Origin: Petrosia ficiformis
Taxonomy: Eukaryota; Porifera; Demospongiae; Haplosclerida; Petrosiidae
NCBI GenBank assembly: GCA_947044365.1
Contig: OX345636.1
Coordinates: forward strand, 16,417,115 to 16,481,114
Reading direction: 5' to 3'
DNA: 64,000 nt
Translations under genes and position numbers: made by a program
In this document: positions 38,294 to 50,406 of the stretch, piece after piece
Position numbering within the stretch: position 1 is the first letter of the stretch
Layout: each line of letters starts with the position of its first letter
Notes under the pieces: generated by a model
The model's input: only the letters and a program-made list of their open reading frames with translations
Told to the model about the DNA's origin: nothing
The model's database searches: none

Positions 38294-41200
38294 ATGAAAT
38301 GTCTGTGGATCAAGGTGTTAGGGATGCTGATCATTTTTCTTGTCAGCAGGAGAGTTGATTCTCAATGCTCTCCTGAGTCTGGTAAGAGTCAAGTGCATGA
38401 AAGATGAAGCTGTTTGTATTATGCTTTCCACAGAAATGTATTTAATGATGTCTAACACTTGCTATGGTAGTAATACTGTGTTTAATAAAGAAGATATTGA
38501 TAATGGTGCTGATAGTGGAATTACCTGTTTTAGAAAAGGAAGCATGTCTACAGCAGGTACTTTGATGAACAACAATGGAGAAAATGTGGCATGTGACAGT
38601 GGTGTTGTTCAGTGTGTGATTGGGAATGGATATCTTACTTTTTTCACACTGAATAATTTTTCATCAAGTAGAAATGGAAAGTATACTTGTTGCATCGATG
38701 GAAGCTGTATTAGTGCTAGAATATTAACCAATGAGGAATATAATAATTTCTTAGATTCATGTGAGTTGCTTGAAATTAAATCTATATAATAATATAATTC
38801 TGCAGCCTCACTCCATTTCAATATATCTTCCCATTTTTACTCTTATCATAATTATTATTGTTATTATTTTAGCCACTCCAATCATTGAGAATTGCTCTAT
38901 AACACCACCACTTGATGTCAATGTAGTTCTTCAACAATACATAGTAAATATGATCACATCTGGGGTTCCTCCAACAAGATTAGTACCAGAAATTAAGTTT
39001 AATACATCTGAAGATTGTGGTAATCAAGATGGTATATCATGTGGTACACCATATTACCTCCATCTTAGTGAGGAGACGTATCAGTATTCATTACCTATTA
39101 ATTGGAATGCAACAAATTCTGAATTTACTCATCATCAATTTAAATGTGGAGCTATGTTTGAATCTACACAAATAATTCCATTAATGACAGCTATAAGAGG
39201 TGTGTTTATTATATTGAATATAATTATACATTTGATAAATACAATTTCACAGCTCCAGATGACATTCCAATTGTGAATTATGATGATATCAATGCTACTG
39301 CTATTAGAATATTCTGGAATATATCAACAAGTTTTGTCAATGGATATATCATTAATATAACAAGTAGTAATCTCACTACAATTACACATCAAGTTAATAA
39401 TGAATCTGTGACGGAATTTGTAGTGAGTGGATTATTACGAGAAAGAGATTATATCATAGAAGTAAGAGGATATTATGATCTTTTGGGAGCTCCTGGATAT
39501 GTAACTGCTAGACTACAATGTTAGTTTATTATTGTAACACATATTAAATTGATGAATGCATCGATAAACAATTTATAATGCAAAGGATTAGAAAAGTGTT
39601 TGTTTATTTCATAGTATTGTAGCTATATTATCCAAACAAACTAGTGTATAATACTTATACAAACCACAGTATACAATAATATTTTTCATGTTTGCTTGAG
39701 TGAGAACAAATACATCAGTATATGACCATAACAATATGGTATGCTGTTTGTTTAAAATGTTGATGCTGAAACCTAATAAATTGTTCATTGTTATACTAAG
39801 TATTATGATAATATAGCATAGGTCTCATGTAGTTAGGGTTCCAATCTGAGCATCATTGAGTAACCCCAACTACATGACACCCTATGACATACTTCCTTTT
39901 CCATATCAGTCTATAATTATAATCATAACAATATTTCATGATCTCATATGGAGAAACAACCAGAAAAGTGGTACCAGTGTTCATTACAAAATCGCTAATA
40001 TATAAATATTCTAATAGCCATGACTTCGTTAGCATTCGTTTGGGGTTTTGACATCCCTACATTGCAATGGAACGAACAAATGTGGTATAATTATATAAGT
40101 AAAGTTACTTTGTTTTTTGCTTTTAGTGATGTAGGTACTTATGCAGGGTTATATGTAGTGATACATTGATAAGATATTTTACCGATATTCCGATAAACCG
40201 CTAACTACTTTAGATATGCGCCGATAACCGATACTGATCTGATATTATATCTACCTTCTGGTTTCTGATTCTTTCAATGAAAATGAACATTTTCTCAATA
40301 ATTATGAATATTATAAAAGCAATCAATGATGTTATAATTACAAGAAATGACTACATTAATTAATTTTATTATAATATTGATTACATCTATCAGAAATAAC
40401 CGATACTGATACTAAATGTAATGGCCGATACTGACTGATACTAATTACTAATCCAATTACAGTGCATCACTAGTTATAATGAAGCAGTGTATTTAATTTA
40501 GTTGAACACTATTATACATCCTGTGTTAGTAGAATCCTGTCCTTGTTTGCATACTTTTGCACAAATATATATAACATCAACAAATAACAAACCTTTATGA
40601 GGATAAACATTAAACAATACATACATCACTGCCAATAAAATTAATCATTTATTTTATTCTATAGCTACTATTATTGGTATCAATGGTACATTATTATCTG
40701 TGACTTCAAACAACATTCAAGAAGTACAATTGAACTGCTTCACTTCAAGAGTTAAACCTTCAGAGATTACTTGGAGTTTTCAACCTCCTAGTAATCAGTT
40801 AGAGGATTCAGAGTTGTTAGATGAAGCTAGTATGACCTACAGACATTATCTAGAGGTTAATGGAACGTTCAATGCTAGTACCAAAGCATCATGTCTTTAT
40901 TCAGTTAATGGATATGTAGATTCAGTTAACTATTCTCTTCAAGGTTTGATTACAAAATTTATTATAATGCTTCTATAAAACGTTTTTAAAACTTGTTTTA
41001 TAGTTCCTTCAGGTCCACCAACTAATGCTTCAGTGAAGTTACTGTCTTCCTCCAATGTATCTATCAGCTGGGTACCTCCATTAGGTGTAGTTGAAGGATA
41101 TATCATTCATTATTCAGGAGTAGATCCAAAATTAATTAATGAAAATACATTGAATTATGTAATAGAGGGTCTCACACCAGGAATGATTTATCAATTTAGT

Positions 41201-43075
41201 CTGTTTGCTTATAGAGACCTTCCATCAACTGCATCTAACGATGTGATAGTTCTATTAGATGGTAAGTAATTACAATTATCTTAATTATTGTGTTTACTCT
41301 TCGACTATTCACAGTACCACAAATATCATATTTAAATGCTGAACCTATCAACACAACATCCATCAGAATTAATTGGAACACTACCAACATTAGTATAGTA
41401 GATAGCTATACTTTAGTTTATACTCCAACATGTGATGATGTAAAATCTTCTCTATACATTGAAAATACAGTAACAAGTATAGACATACACAGTTTGCCAT
41501 CTGGACTAGAGTACACTCTCAGTATACAACCAGAAAATATACTAGGAAAAGGAATAGAAATGTTTGTTAGTGCAATGTTGAATGAAACCTGTGAGTGAAT
41601 ATGAAATGGTTGTACTAATTATAATGCAACATAATAAATATACTTTCATTCCATCAGTTCCCCCTGGATCACCAAAACTATATCCTCCAGTTGTACTAAA
41701 TTCTACATCTATTAGAGTAAGATGGGATGAAGTGGAATGTACACAACGTAATGGGATTATAACTGGTTATATTATACAATATAATATTCTTAATGACAGT
41801 AATCCAAACAAAGTTACTACCGATGCAGAAGCCACTAATATTGTGATCACTGGTCTCAATAGATTTAATTTATACTCAATCAGTATAGCAGCAATGAATA
41901 GTATTGGAACTGGTGTTTTCAGTGAAATGTTCATGTTCTTTACTTGTAAGTGAATAAATGTTAACTCTTACATGCATATATGTAGTCAACTCTCTCTCAT
42001 CCAGTTGATAATGAACTGATTGATCTCTTTGCTGAAGTCTTTACTACTTCAGTTGAACTGTCTTGGGAGGCTATTAGTAGTAATAACAGTATAATGTATA
42101 CATATGAAGTGGCATTTAATATCAGTTCTGATAGAGAGTGTTCTAATACTAATATGAATACTCTAACTGATGGATACATCTCTTATGTTAACACCACTGA
42201 GACTGAAATTATTATTACAGGATTACAATCTAATACTTGTTATATATTTGTTGTGAGAATATACTCACCATATTCTACAGTTCCAGGAGACTGGAATATT
42301 CTAGTGGAAAAAACTGAAGGTAATTATCTTCACGTGTAACTGTATAGTGTATATATATATGATGTGAACATATTTCATTATGAATGCAAAGATATCATAA
42401 TATTTACTTTAAAATTCATAATAATTAGTTACTATGGAATTCATAACTATCAACTCACATCAACTATCATCAGTAAACAGATGCAATAGATATACCTGAT
42501 ATTAATTTTATGTCATTATAATTATTGTATGAATAGTACAATTGACATTTCGTAGAGTTTATACATACTTCATTTTGAAAGGATAAGATCTGTTAATTTG
42601 AATGTCTATACAGAAATTACTGGAAGAAAGAGAACATTAGATGATGATGGCATTGGCCCAGGTGCCACAGCTGGGATAGTAATAACTCTATTATTTATCA
42701 TAACAATCATCACTGTTGTTGTGATTACAGTGGTTATAATTCTAATTAGAAAGAAAACAAAAAATACGAAATGTGAGAAAGGCAATAAAGAATTTGAGAC
42801 TTTAGAGGAGTCACAAGATTACATTCAAATGCAAACATGTGAACCATATAGTCTTCATAAAGCAATGTCTCCTAACACACAAGAACCTGATATCAAGTAT
42901 GATCTGGTATTTTTACTATGTTCAAGCTCTTTTAGTATTTTGTTAATATAGACCTGATGACGATATGAAGACACAAGCATGTGAAGCATATGCTGTTCCC
43001 ACGACATCACCTACTACAGTGATTTATGATGAGTGTAACCCCCCAATTGACAATCAATATGAAAGCATCAAGTAA
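38294..43075 (+). CDS. Gene C: Ig/FN3 receptor with tyrosine-motif tail, 11 exons, 943 aa
   Basis: Exons: 38294-38381, 38434-38760, 38873-39199, 39253-39519, 40665-40943, 41004-41261, 41315-41590, 41658-41945, 42005-42319, 42614-42896, 42952-43075, total 2832 nt, in frame. The exon lengths are the same as in gene B and the domain order is the same: signal peptide, two Cys-rich modules, FN3, Ig-like, four FN3s, TM, tyrosine tail. Introns between ectodomain exons are all phase 1. The tail exon joins in phase 2 (PDIK|PDDD). Most of the protein differs from B by single residues (for example T for the D in MTDIRG, KAMSPN for KVMSPN). The exception is a tract at the end of exon 7 and the first half of exon 8 (about 41555-41795), where six or more residues differ and several sites look like gene A. 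I infer gene conversion there. Confidence 0.87.
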
Positions 43076-45430
43076 GACAAATTGATACCATTTCATTCAT
43101 TTTGTAATAAAATTGGTACTTTTGAGACACAAAAAGTGTCAACCATAATTATTTCCACTTTGCAAGACTATAACTGAATATAGTTCATTTCTAGTCTATG
43201 ATTACATGTCATTAGTTAATTTATCACATGGTTAATTCACTGTAGCACTTTGGTACATATAACAATTCTTTTATGCATGTAAAATGTATTGTAAGTAAAT
43301 ATACTAACTAATAAACATGTAATTCCCATCCTGATAATACATTTGATAAGAAAAGCTTTGTGATTTGCTTAAGGTAATGGCAATCAACACATAGCTAATA
43401 TCAAATCAACTGCAATATAATTATAAGTTCTTTTACATGCCACGCCCATTAATTGACCTAGCCCCCTGAAATGACGAAACTTCTTTAACTACATCTGCAT
43501 AGTTGCGCAAGTGGCCACAGACATATATGTAATGTATATAACATGGCTTTGAGGTGTGTATCAGACCTGAACCCCGAGATAGGAGCCTGAGGTGAAGCCG
43601 AGGGCTGCTATCGAGGGGTGAAGGGCTGATATTGCTGATACACACCTTGAAGCCTTGCTACATATAATATATTCTATACCTAACATGTACATCAATGTTA
43701 CCTGACATCTACAGCTCTACGGTACTTTCCATTTGTAAATAACTCGTCTCCAACTATTTTCATTTAACAAATTGACTGCGCATGCTCAGACTGATGAATA
43801 TCATTATAGGTCTTATATCAGGTTTCATATCCACCTGTGGTTGGGTGTATATCACGTATAAAACACCAGTCGGTAACTTTGATGTGGCTGTTAGCTATGG
43901 TATATATTTATAATTATATATAATATAATTATATATATATATATACTATAGTTGTGGAAAACATCAAAGTACCGACAGGTTGTATATACACGATATACAC
44001 CTAACCATAGGTGTATATACAACCGCAGGTGTATATTAAACAGCAATTCTATACGCATGCACAATAGGGCACGTGCATATTGCATAATTATTGGGTTTCA
44101 CATTTCCAAGTCAGAAGTCACCGTTGTCTCACTCTGTGTGTGAAGAACAGCACAGCCAAACAACTAGGTTTTCGTTTGAGTCACTCGTCACAGACACATA
44201 AGTCCTCAATCGTTACTTGTCAATACATATCCATCCATCAACATACCATCATTATGGTACATCACGTTCAATGTACTTGTTAGCTATAGAATATATTATA
44301 TATACCATGGCTTCTCGGTGTATATGACGAATATACACCTCGAAGCCATGGTATATATATTACATATATATATAGATTCCACCCCGGGAAAAGATATGAT
44401 AGGGATGGCCCATAGGGTAATTCTTATAAATGCTTAACTGAGAAACTGAGAAAGAAAAACTTTATGAAACAAGATATATATATATATATATATTATATTA
44501 ATTGTATGATAATTTTGAAGCAAAATATATCTGAATGTTATAATCTCAAGTACAATGATTATTTAATATTAGAGAGTACGGTAGTACTCTCTATGTAGGG
44601 ATGGCACGGAAAAAAAATGGCCGCCCATACATTTCAATTGCAAGTGATGAGCTGAAATCTCTGGTAATATATACAAATAAGTTTCTATACACACATGCCT
44701 GTTCATATCTAGTGTTTTTATGACTACCAATACCTTCGAGATGGCCGAAGATTATCGCTAAGGTAGAGAACCGGCGAGTGGCAAAACTGGCAAAATCTTC
44801 ATCATATTATTATTAATATTATTATTTTCCAGACAAATCATTTTTTTGTTTGTTGAACTATCACGATGATTCTAGCACCATTCCCGTCGCATTTATAGTA
44901 AAATTCTGGTCGTAAAGTATCGAGATGATATCTTCAGATACTATGAAAGAAGACAGTCTCAACGACTACAAAGATTTGATCTGGAATTGGACGCCATTTC
45001 CTAAGTGGAATTTAATTACGCATGCGCATTTGTATACTCTTAACATGGAAGCTGAAAAGGTGGAAGTGTTTGGCATTGTAATAACATTTGTGAGTTTGTG
45101 AGCAAATACTAATAATGAATATAATAATTATTAATACTAAAGCAATTGTATAATAATATTGTATACTATGATAAGCATTGGAATACTGAATGGTTGACAC
45201 AGTGACTGACACTACTTCTTGTAGGACTGCAGACAGTGATGTAAGTGAATAAAGAATATACATCATCTGTAAGTGAAAGAGAATGATAATCAATACATAA
45301 ATACAAAAGACTGACCTTCATTGATGAACAAATTTTAATGCATTTTTGATTGCATGATTTCATAATGATATATAGTATTTCTGCAATCTACAAAAAAATA
45401 TTCACATCGTTTAGAAAAAAAACAATAAAA
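43076..45430. other. Downstream flank of gene C with mirrored foldback elements
   Basis: It contains the presumed 3' UTR and palindromes at about 43540-43662, 43827-44032 and 44296-44360, an (AT)n tract near 44470 and the 98-bp repeat at about 44577-44674. No gene was seen. Short open frames here have no domain features and mirror those in arm 1. Confidence 0.5.
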
Positions 45431-45679
45431 ACAAGAATAATAAAAAACATTTTCAATAAAAATGAAAGAAGATGTAGGGATGTCAAAACCCAAAAAGCAA
45501 GCCCATAATTACAGCTCTTTGTACAGAGGTGTAAGTACTTATGTAGGGTTATATGGAAGTGGTTTGTTTAATTTTGGGTCCTAAGTTAGCTTCCCAACCT
45601 TGTTTGCTTGCTTTTTGGGTTTTGACATCCCTACATCTTCTTTCATTTTTATTGAAAATGTTTTTTATTATTCTTGTTA
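45431..45679. mobile_element. Foldback MITE, mirror of 23043-23291
   Basis: Long terminal inverted repeats begin ACAAGAATAATAAAAAACAT. The inner arms are GATGTAGGGATGTCAAAACC. It lies just upstream of the alternative tail exon. Confidence 0.75.
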
Positions 45680-45722
45680 TAATATAGAACATCATACTCT
45701 ATTGGTATTTTGTCAATTATAG

Positions 45723-45834
45723 TCCTGATTATGTGAAGACACAAACATATGCTGTTCCCAAGATATCTCCTACTACAGTGATTTCTGATGAGTGCAGCCC
45801 CCAAATTGACAGTCAATATGAAAACATAAATTAA
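45723..45834 (+). CDS. Candidate alternative terminal exon of gene C
   Basis: It is the mirror of 22888-22999: AG acceptor, phase 2 entry, 36 sense codons and TAA. It retains QTYAVPKISPTTVI and SQYENIN. Exon 10 of gene C (42614-42896) could splice to it. Both copies are open with intact acceptors. That may simply reflect the recent duplication of the arms. Confidence 0.55.
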
Positions 45835-46133
45835 GTAAGTATTCATAATTATTGGTTATCCAGACACCTTTTTTTCATCATGCATACTGTAATAGGACTT
45901 TGAAAGATGCAAAAGTGTTAATCATATATATTTCTTTACAAAAGTACTTTATTTCTGTGATTAATATTAAGTAACATCTTTTTATTAGATTATTTACATG
46001 ATTTACTCTAGATACATATAACTAATCCAATTTCCCAAACATGTTAAAATTGTGAAGAAAGTGTAACCAAACTAGTGACATATTACAAGCCAGTACAAAA
46101 ATGTACATCAGGTCAGACAAAATCCAAGCTAAC

Positions 46134-46689
46134 CACTTTTTTAAAAAGGATTTAGTACATATTCTGAAAATTGAACTTACAGTAAAGATATAGCTATTAT
46201 TGAGTCAAAAGCAATTTCCAGTGAAATACAGGTATTAGCCTCCATGCTTAATGTGGGCTGGGGCACAACCATTCCTGCAGATTGGTACTCATAATTTCAG
46301 TAAACTGCATGGCATACATATCATCTTCCTAAAAGTTTACATTAATTAAGTGAAGTTACTGAATTTAAAATAATTATAATTATAGATGTCAGACATAATA
46401 TCCAATTATGGGTGCATTTAACCTACGAGTTTTTGTTGATGGTTGTCTGTTTATACCAGACATACCCAGATAACATGAATATAGTTGATGTTATTCAACC
46501 ATGCTACTTTCAATGTTTCTGAAGTTCTTAATACAGTGTGCTATAGACCTTTAAAAAAAGTTATACTTTCCTTCAAACCTCATTACCCAATATCTAATGA
46601 GAGGTCCATAACTGTGTAACACATAAAAACACAATTACTTACAAGTCTTTTTTTACATTAACTGAGTGCAAGTCTTACCAACTCATCCA
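46134..46689. other. Intergenic
   Basis: AT-rich sequence outside the palindrome. I see no gene, repeat pair or structured element in it. Confidence 0.4.
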
Positions 46690-48190
46690 TTCAGGATAGT
46701 GAATCATATAATGCATTTTGGAGATGCAGGATAAAGAACTTTGAATCCTTGATGGTGGTCATAAATAAGTTCTTTCAAATAAGCTATCATACCACTTGTT
46801 ACAACAGGAGCAAATACATAATCAACTATCATCAGAAAATTTTCCCAATGTTTGTCATCTTCAGCTATTTTGTCTTCAACCAGCAAAGGCAATAAACGAG
46901 CAAGGCAACATACTTGCGTAACTAGAAAAAGAAATGAATTTGTATTAACAGTATTATATGTGACCTAAAAAGTACAGTTTCCCACAAAATTTTTATTTTC
47001 GATTATCATAATACATTAGCCACTTACATTGTAGTTGGTAACTGGGATGAATACCAGCACTAGACACCACTAAATATCTTCAAAATGGGAGAGGCTTCGG
47101 GTTACACCCACTTAATTACTTCCAATGATAAATCAATTAATCAATGAATTTCAAAGTAGTGATAATCAATTTAACAGATTTCCAGCCCTAATTATAATAG
47201 ATCACTCTCATTAATTGACTATGAATATGTTTAAGGAAACCAGAGATATTTCACACAGGAAAGACTCACAAAATAATTATATATGATGCACTCATTTTGT
47301 GGATATTTGGATTCTTCACACTTTGACCTCAGAATCCAAATAGCTATTATATATCCTACAATATCAATGTACCTGTGTAACCTTTAATTACACAACTAAA
47401 TTTAGTAAACAATTGTCATTAAAAGCAACAGTACTTACGACTTTGCTTAAGACCATGATCAGAAGAAGTCAACATGATATTAGTGGCAATTGGAGAGGGT
47501 TTATTGCGTGCATCTACTCCAAAATACGGAGAGAGAGAAACTGAGTCATTTAAGTCATTTAAAGAGAAAATAACTCCTGAAACTGCATAATTGATTATTT
47601 CTTTCATTTCATAAGCTAAACAACCTTCTAAAACATCGTGCATGATGTCCGGCACTAACCTCTTCAAGAACCTTAATTTCATCTATCAGAGTTTTCAAAA
47701 CAGAGTTCGTCCAATATTCTTGTAAAACGGACAATCTACAGTAACAGCTGATAGGAGATATGTTTCCAATTATTTAGTAGAAGAATGCTATTGATAAATG
47801 GTAAACTACGTTTTACTATTATTGATAAAGGTACCTAATTTGTGTTTTTTAGCTCTTGACCTAAGAGGATTACAAACCTCAGCTGTAAAGCTGCTGGTTC
47901 TGTCTGAAACAGAGGATGGTTATTAAATCTTGAACTGTCGCAATAGTCAGCCAATAGATTATCAAACTGTCTCTATGCCCATTCATTGCCTATTACAATT
48001 GTGTTAAAAATTGATATGCATGTAAAAAGTTGAATTGTGCATACCTCCAGCTTCCAAAACATATTTTCGTGATAACAAACTCTTCAGAGATTTGAGTAGT
48101 GGAATATAGTAAACATAATCCCAAACTAGCTTTAAACTAGATCTACCTTTTTCCATAACCCTCTTTAGTTTTTGCCTTTTTGGCCTACTT
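46690..48190 (-). pseudogene. Fragmentary transposon-associated protein (PDIMHDVLEG family)
   Basis: Minus-strand pieces appear in the order expected for a family of large uncharacterised eukaryotic proteins that I associate with transposons. They are SRPKRQKLK...YVYYIPLLKSL (48040-48190), NHPLFQTEPAALQL (about 47895-47945), RAKKHKLG (about 47835-47870), LIDEIKVLEE (about 47665-47700), PDIMHDVLEG with KPSPIATNIM (47440-47680) and LARLLPLLVEDKI with DYVFAPVV (46704-46915). The stretch that normally holds the YYDD core and most of the middle is missing, and the frames shift between pieces. It is a dead insertion. The family assignment is from memory of the motifs. Confidence 0.55.
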
Positions 48191-48308
48191 TGATTTCTAT
48201 TGGAAATGGGGACAGGAAACCACAGAATAAAACACAAACTAACATTCAAAACACAGTATAAACTCACAACAAGCCCAAAGTTTTCTTCAATGTACTTAAG
48301 TGTGATCA

Positions 48309-48661
48309 TGAAAAATGAAAACGAGCTTAATCATATGTGTGTTATACTTGACCATTTTCAAAAATATTGCACTTGTGATGTTAAAGAATTGACCACAACA
48401 ATTGTGAACAAGTTTGTAATTATTGTAATGGAGAACGATGATTTGTACTTATACACAAGAGAGCTGCTTACGTTAGTTTTAATATGGCATAATTACTATG
48501 ATTCAGCGAAAGAGGGTGATCGGGTTATGGATCTGTGGAAGTTTTTGCTTTTAATTTTCAAAAAAGCCAAACAAACAAATTATAGTAAGGAAGCATTTAT
48601 TCTGCTTGTGCACTCACACATTATCTCTCCGGACTGTCCGTTTCTAGCTCCACTTATTTGA
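48309..48661 (+). pseudogene. Fragment resembling the C-terminal part of DUF6589-type proteins
   Basis: The open frame (117 codons from the ATG at 48309) includes YDSAKEGDRVMDLWKFLLL and NYSKEAFILLVHSHIIS. This matches the EGDG...WK.LLL...NY..EA..LL pattern I remember from DUF6589 proteins, which abound in sponge and coral gene sets and often lie near transposons. It is much shorter than the family and the histidine-rich C-terminus is absent. It is oriented opposite to the neighbouring fragment and overlaps its 5' side. Confidence 0.4.
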
Positions 48662-50406
48662 TTTCATCCATGCATGCTACAAAACTGTTTTCTAATTTCT
48701 TCAAGTCTGGATTTTAGCATTCAATTATTGCGCTTACTAGTAGGACTTGGAGCGTAAGTTGTAACGCACACACAAATATAATATAATCTCAGCATAATAA
48801 TTGCAATAATTATTATTACAGTCAAATATTGTCCGCGATTATTTTCTTGTCAGTGACTGAATCATTCTTGTTTCCCAAATCACACTTGTGGTTCTGCACT
48901 ATGAGTGCATTCGTTGTTATTATTATTACTATTATTACTATTATCAAAGTTTTACAGCTATTAAATGTACAAATTTAATGAGTTGATTACTGAATTATAG
49001 TAGTACTATGATTAGTTTTTACACTAGTTATGCACAAAAATAGTGTTGTTTTGGTTAACTATAACTAAGCTATGACAAATTTATGAGTCAAATGAAAAAA
49101 GGCCAAAATTGTGCTCTATAGTAAGTAAACTAAACATAAACCCTTTTAGTAATCCTAATTACATTTTAGTTAATCAATTTAACTATTTGACTTAAATTTG
49201 GAGAAAACTGTCATACTATAACAAAAACATTAATGGTCATTATACAAAAACAACACTAGTTACAAATATAATTGTTACTAATAATTATTGTGAATGTATG
49301 ATATAACATTTAGTACAGTTATCATTTATAACTCCCAATTATCATGTTTCAAAAACTTCTAAACTATTCACCAAGTCAGAAGAATTTGCATTGATACTTT
49401 GTAACAACAAAGCAGGCATAATTCTGCAACAGTATATATCCTCTTAGTCTGATGGGTTCAAGCAACTGATATTGTTTATAATACCTCTTGTACAGAATAG
49501 TCTGAGCAGAGAAGTTACAGTGATTTACATCTCAATATTTACGTAATAGTTAGAACACACTTTACCGTGATTATGTGTAGCACGAGGGCGGGTGAATAAA
49601 GGTTGAGTTCACAAGCCGAGTGCGTTATGTAAAAGAGACCTTTATTGACCGCCCAAGTGCTGCATTGAAACACACAATGCACTGTCAAGTGTGTTCTAAG
49701 TGATTTATTGACGATCTGGTAAACTACCACTGTTGTTGGAGCTGCTTCGTTAGTAGAGGTGAGCAAAGTGTGCAATAACTAACTTATTGCACGCAAAAGT
49801 GTGCAATAAGTGATTTAATGTTCAATCATGTGACGCATTATCTGGCCACAGGTCACATGATCAGCAATAAATGATATATAATATTAAGTATTAACTATTA
49901 TAATGTTTAAAGGCAACATAACACCTATAAGAAAGTAATCAATCCAGTCAATATTTCACTTTACTCCAATGCCTTGGGTTTGTATTTTACAGGAATTCAA
50001 ATCAGCAGATAATGATGTGGTGATTGTGGTCAGTACTAGTGAAGTTCATTACAGTTAATTATGTGACATCTGGAGGAGGTGTTATAATGTATATCAAAAG
50101 TAACCATTGAGATGACATAATTTACTATTATTTTTATTGGGTGAGAGCCTATGAAGATAGCATATACTACATAATGTATATATACTTTTGTAAATAGTTA
50201 TATATATTTTATTAAAAAATTAATAATGAAGTTAATAAATCAATGTTAAAATGGTAAGAAATTATGGGAATGTAGTTTACAATTATATTAATATTATTTA
50301 TCATAATCGTATAATGAGACTAATTAAGTACACTTCAAACATAAAAGCTTAAACTATAACACATTAATACAAATATCCACACTTCTTTAATAAAAATTGA
50401 CGATAG
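48662..50406. other. Intergenic, with one foldback element and the 3' flank of gene D
   Basis: A foldback with TTAGAACACACTT arms lies at about 49551-49701, centred on a GC-richer segment. A short GTGCAATAA repeat lies at 49770-49810. The part from about 49340 resembles the 3' flank of gene A. No gene was seen. Confidence 0.5.

Larger units (their letters stand above)
36412..46133. repeat. Palindrome arm 2 (about 9.7 kb), inverted relative to 22589-32325
   Basis: It mirrors arm 1 base for base except for scattered substitutions and small indels. The outer limit is the shared AATCCAAGCTAAC ending at 46133. It carries gene C on the plus strand, the truncated N-terminus, the MITE, foldbacks and the alternative tail exon. 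Confidence 0.88.

Noticed and set aside
48004..48309. Minus-strand frame as an independent gene
   Set aside because: Only its middle (KRQKLK...YIPLLKSL) matches a family. The N-terminal part is intronic or random read-through, so it is treated as part of the transposon-associated relic.
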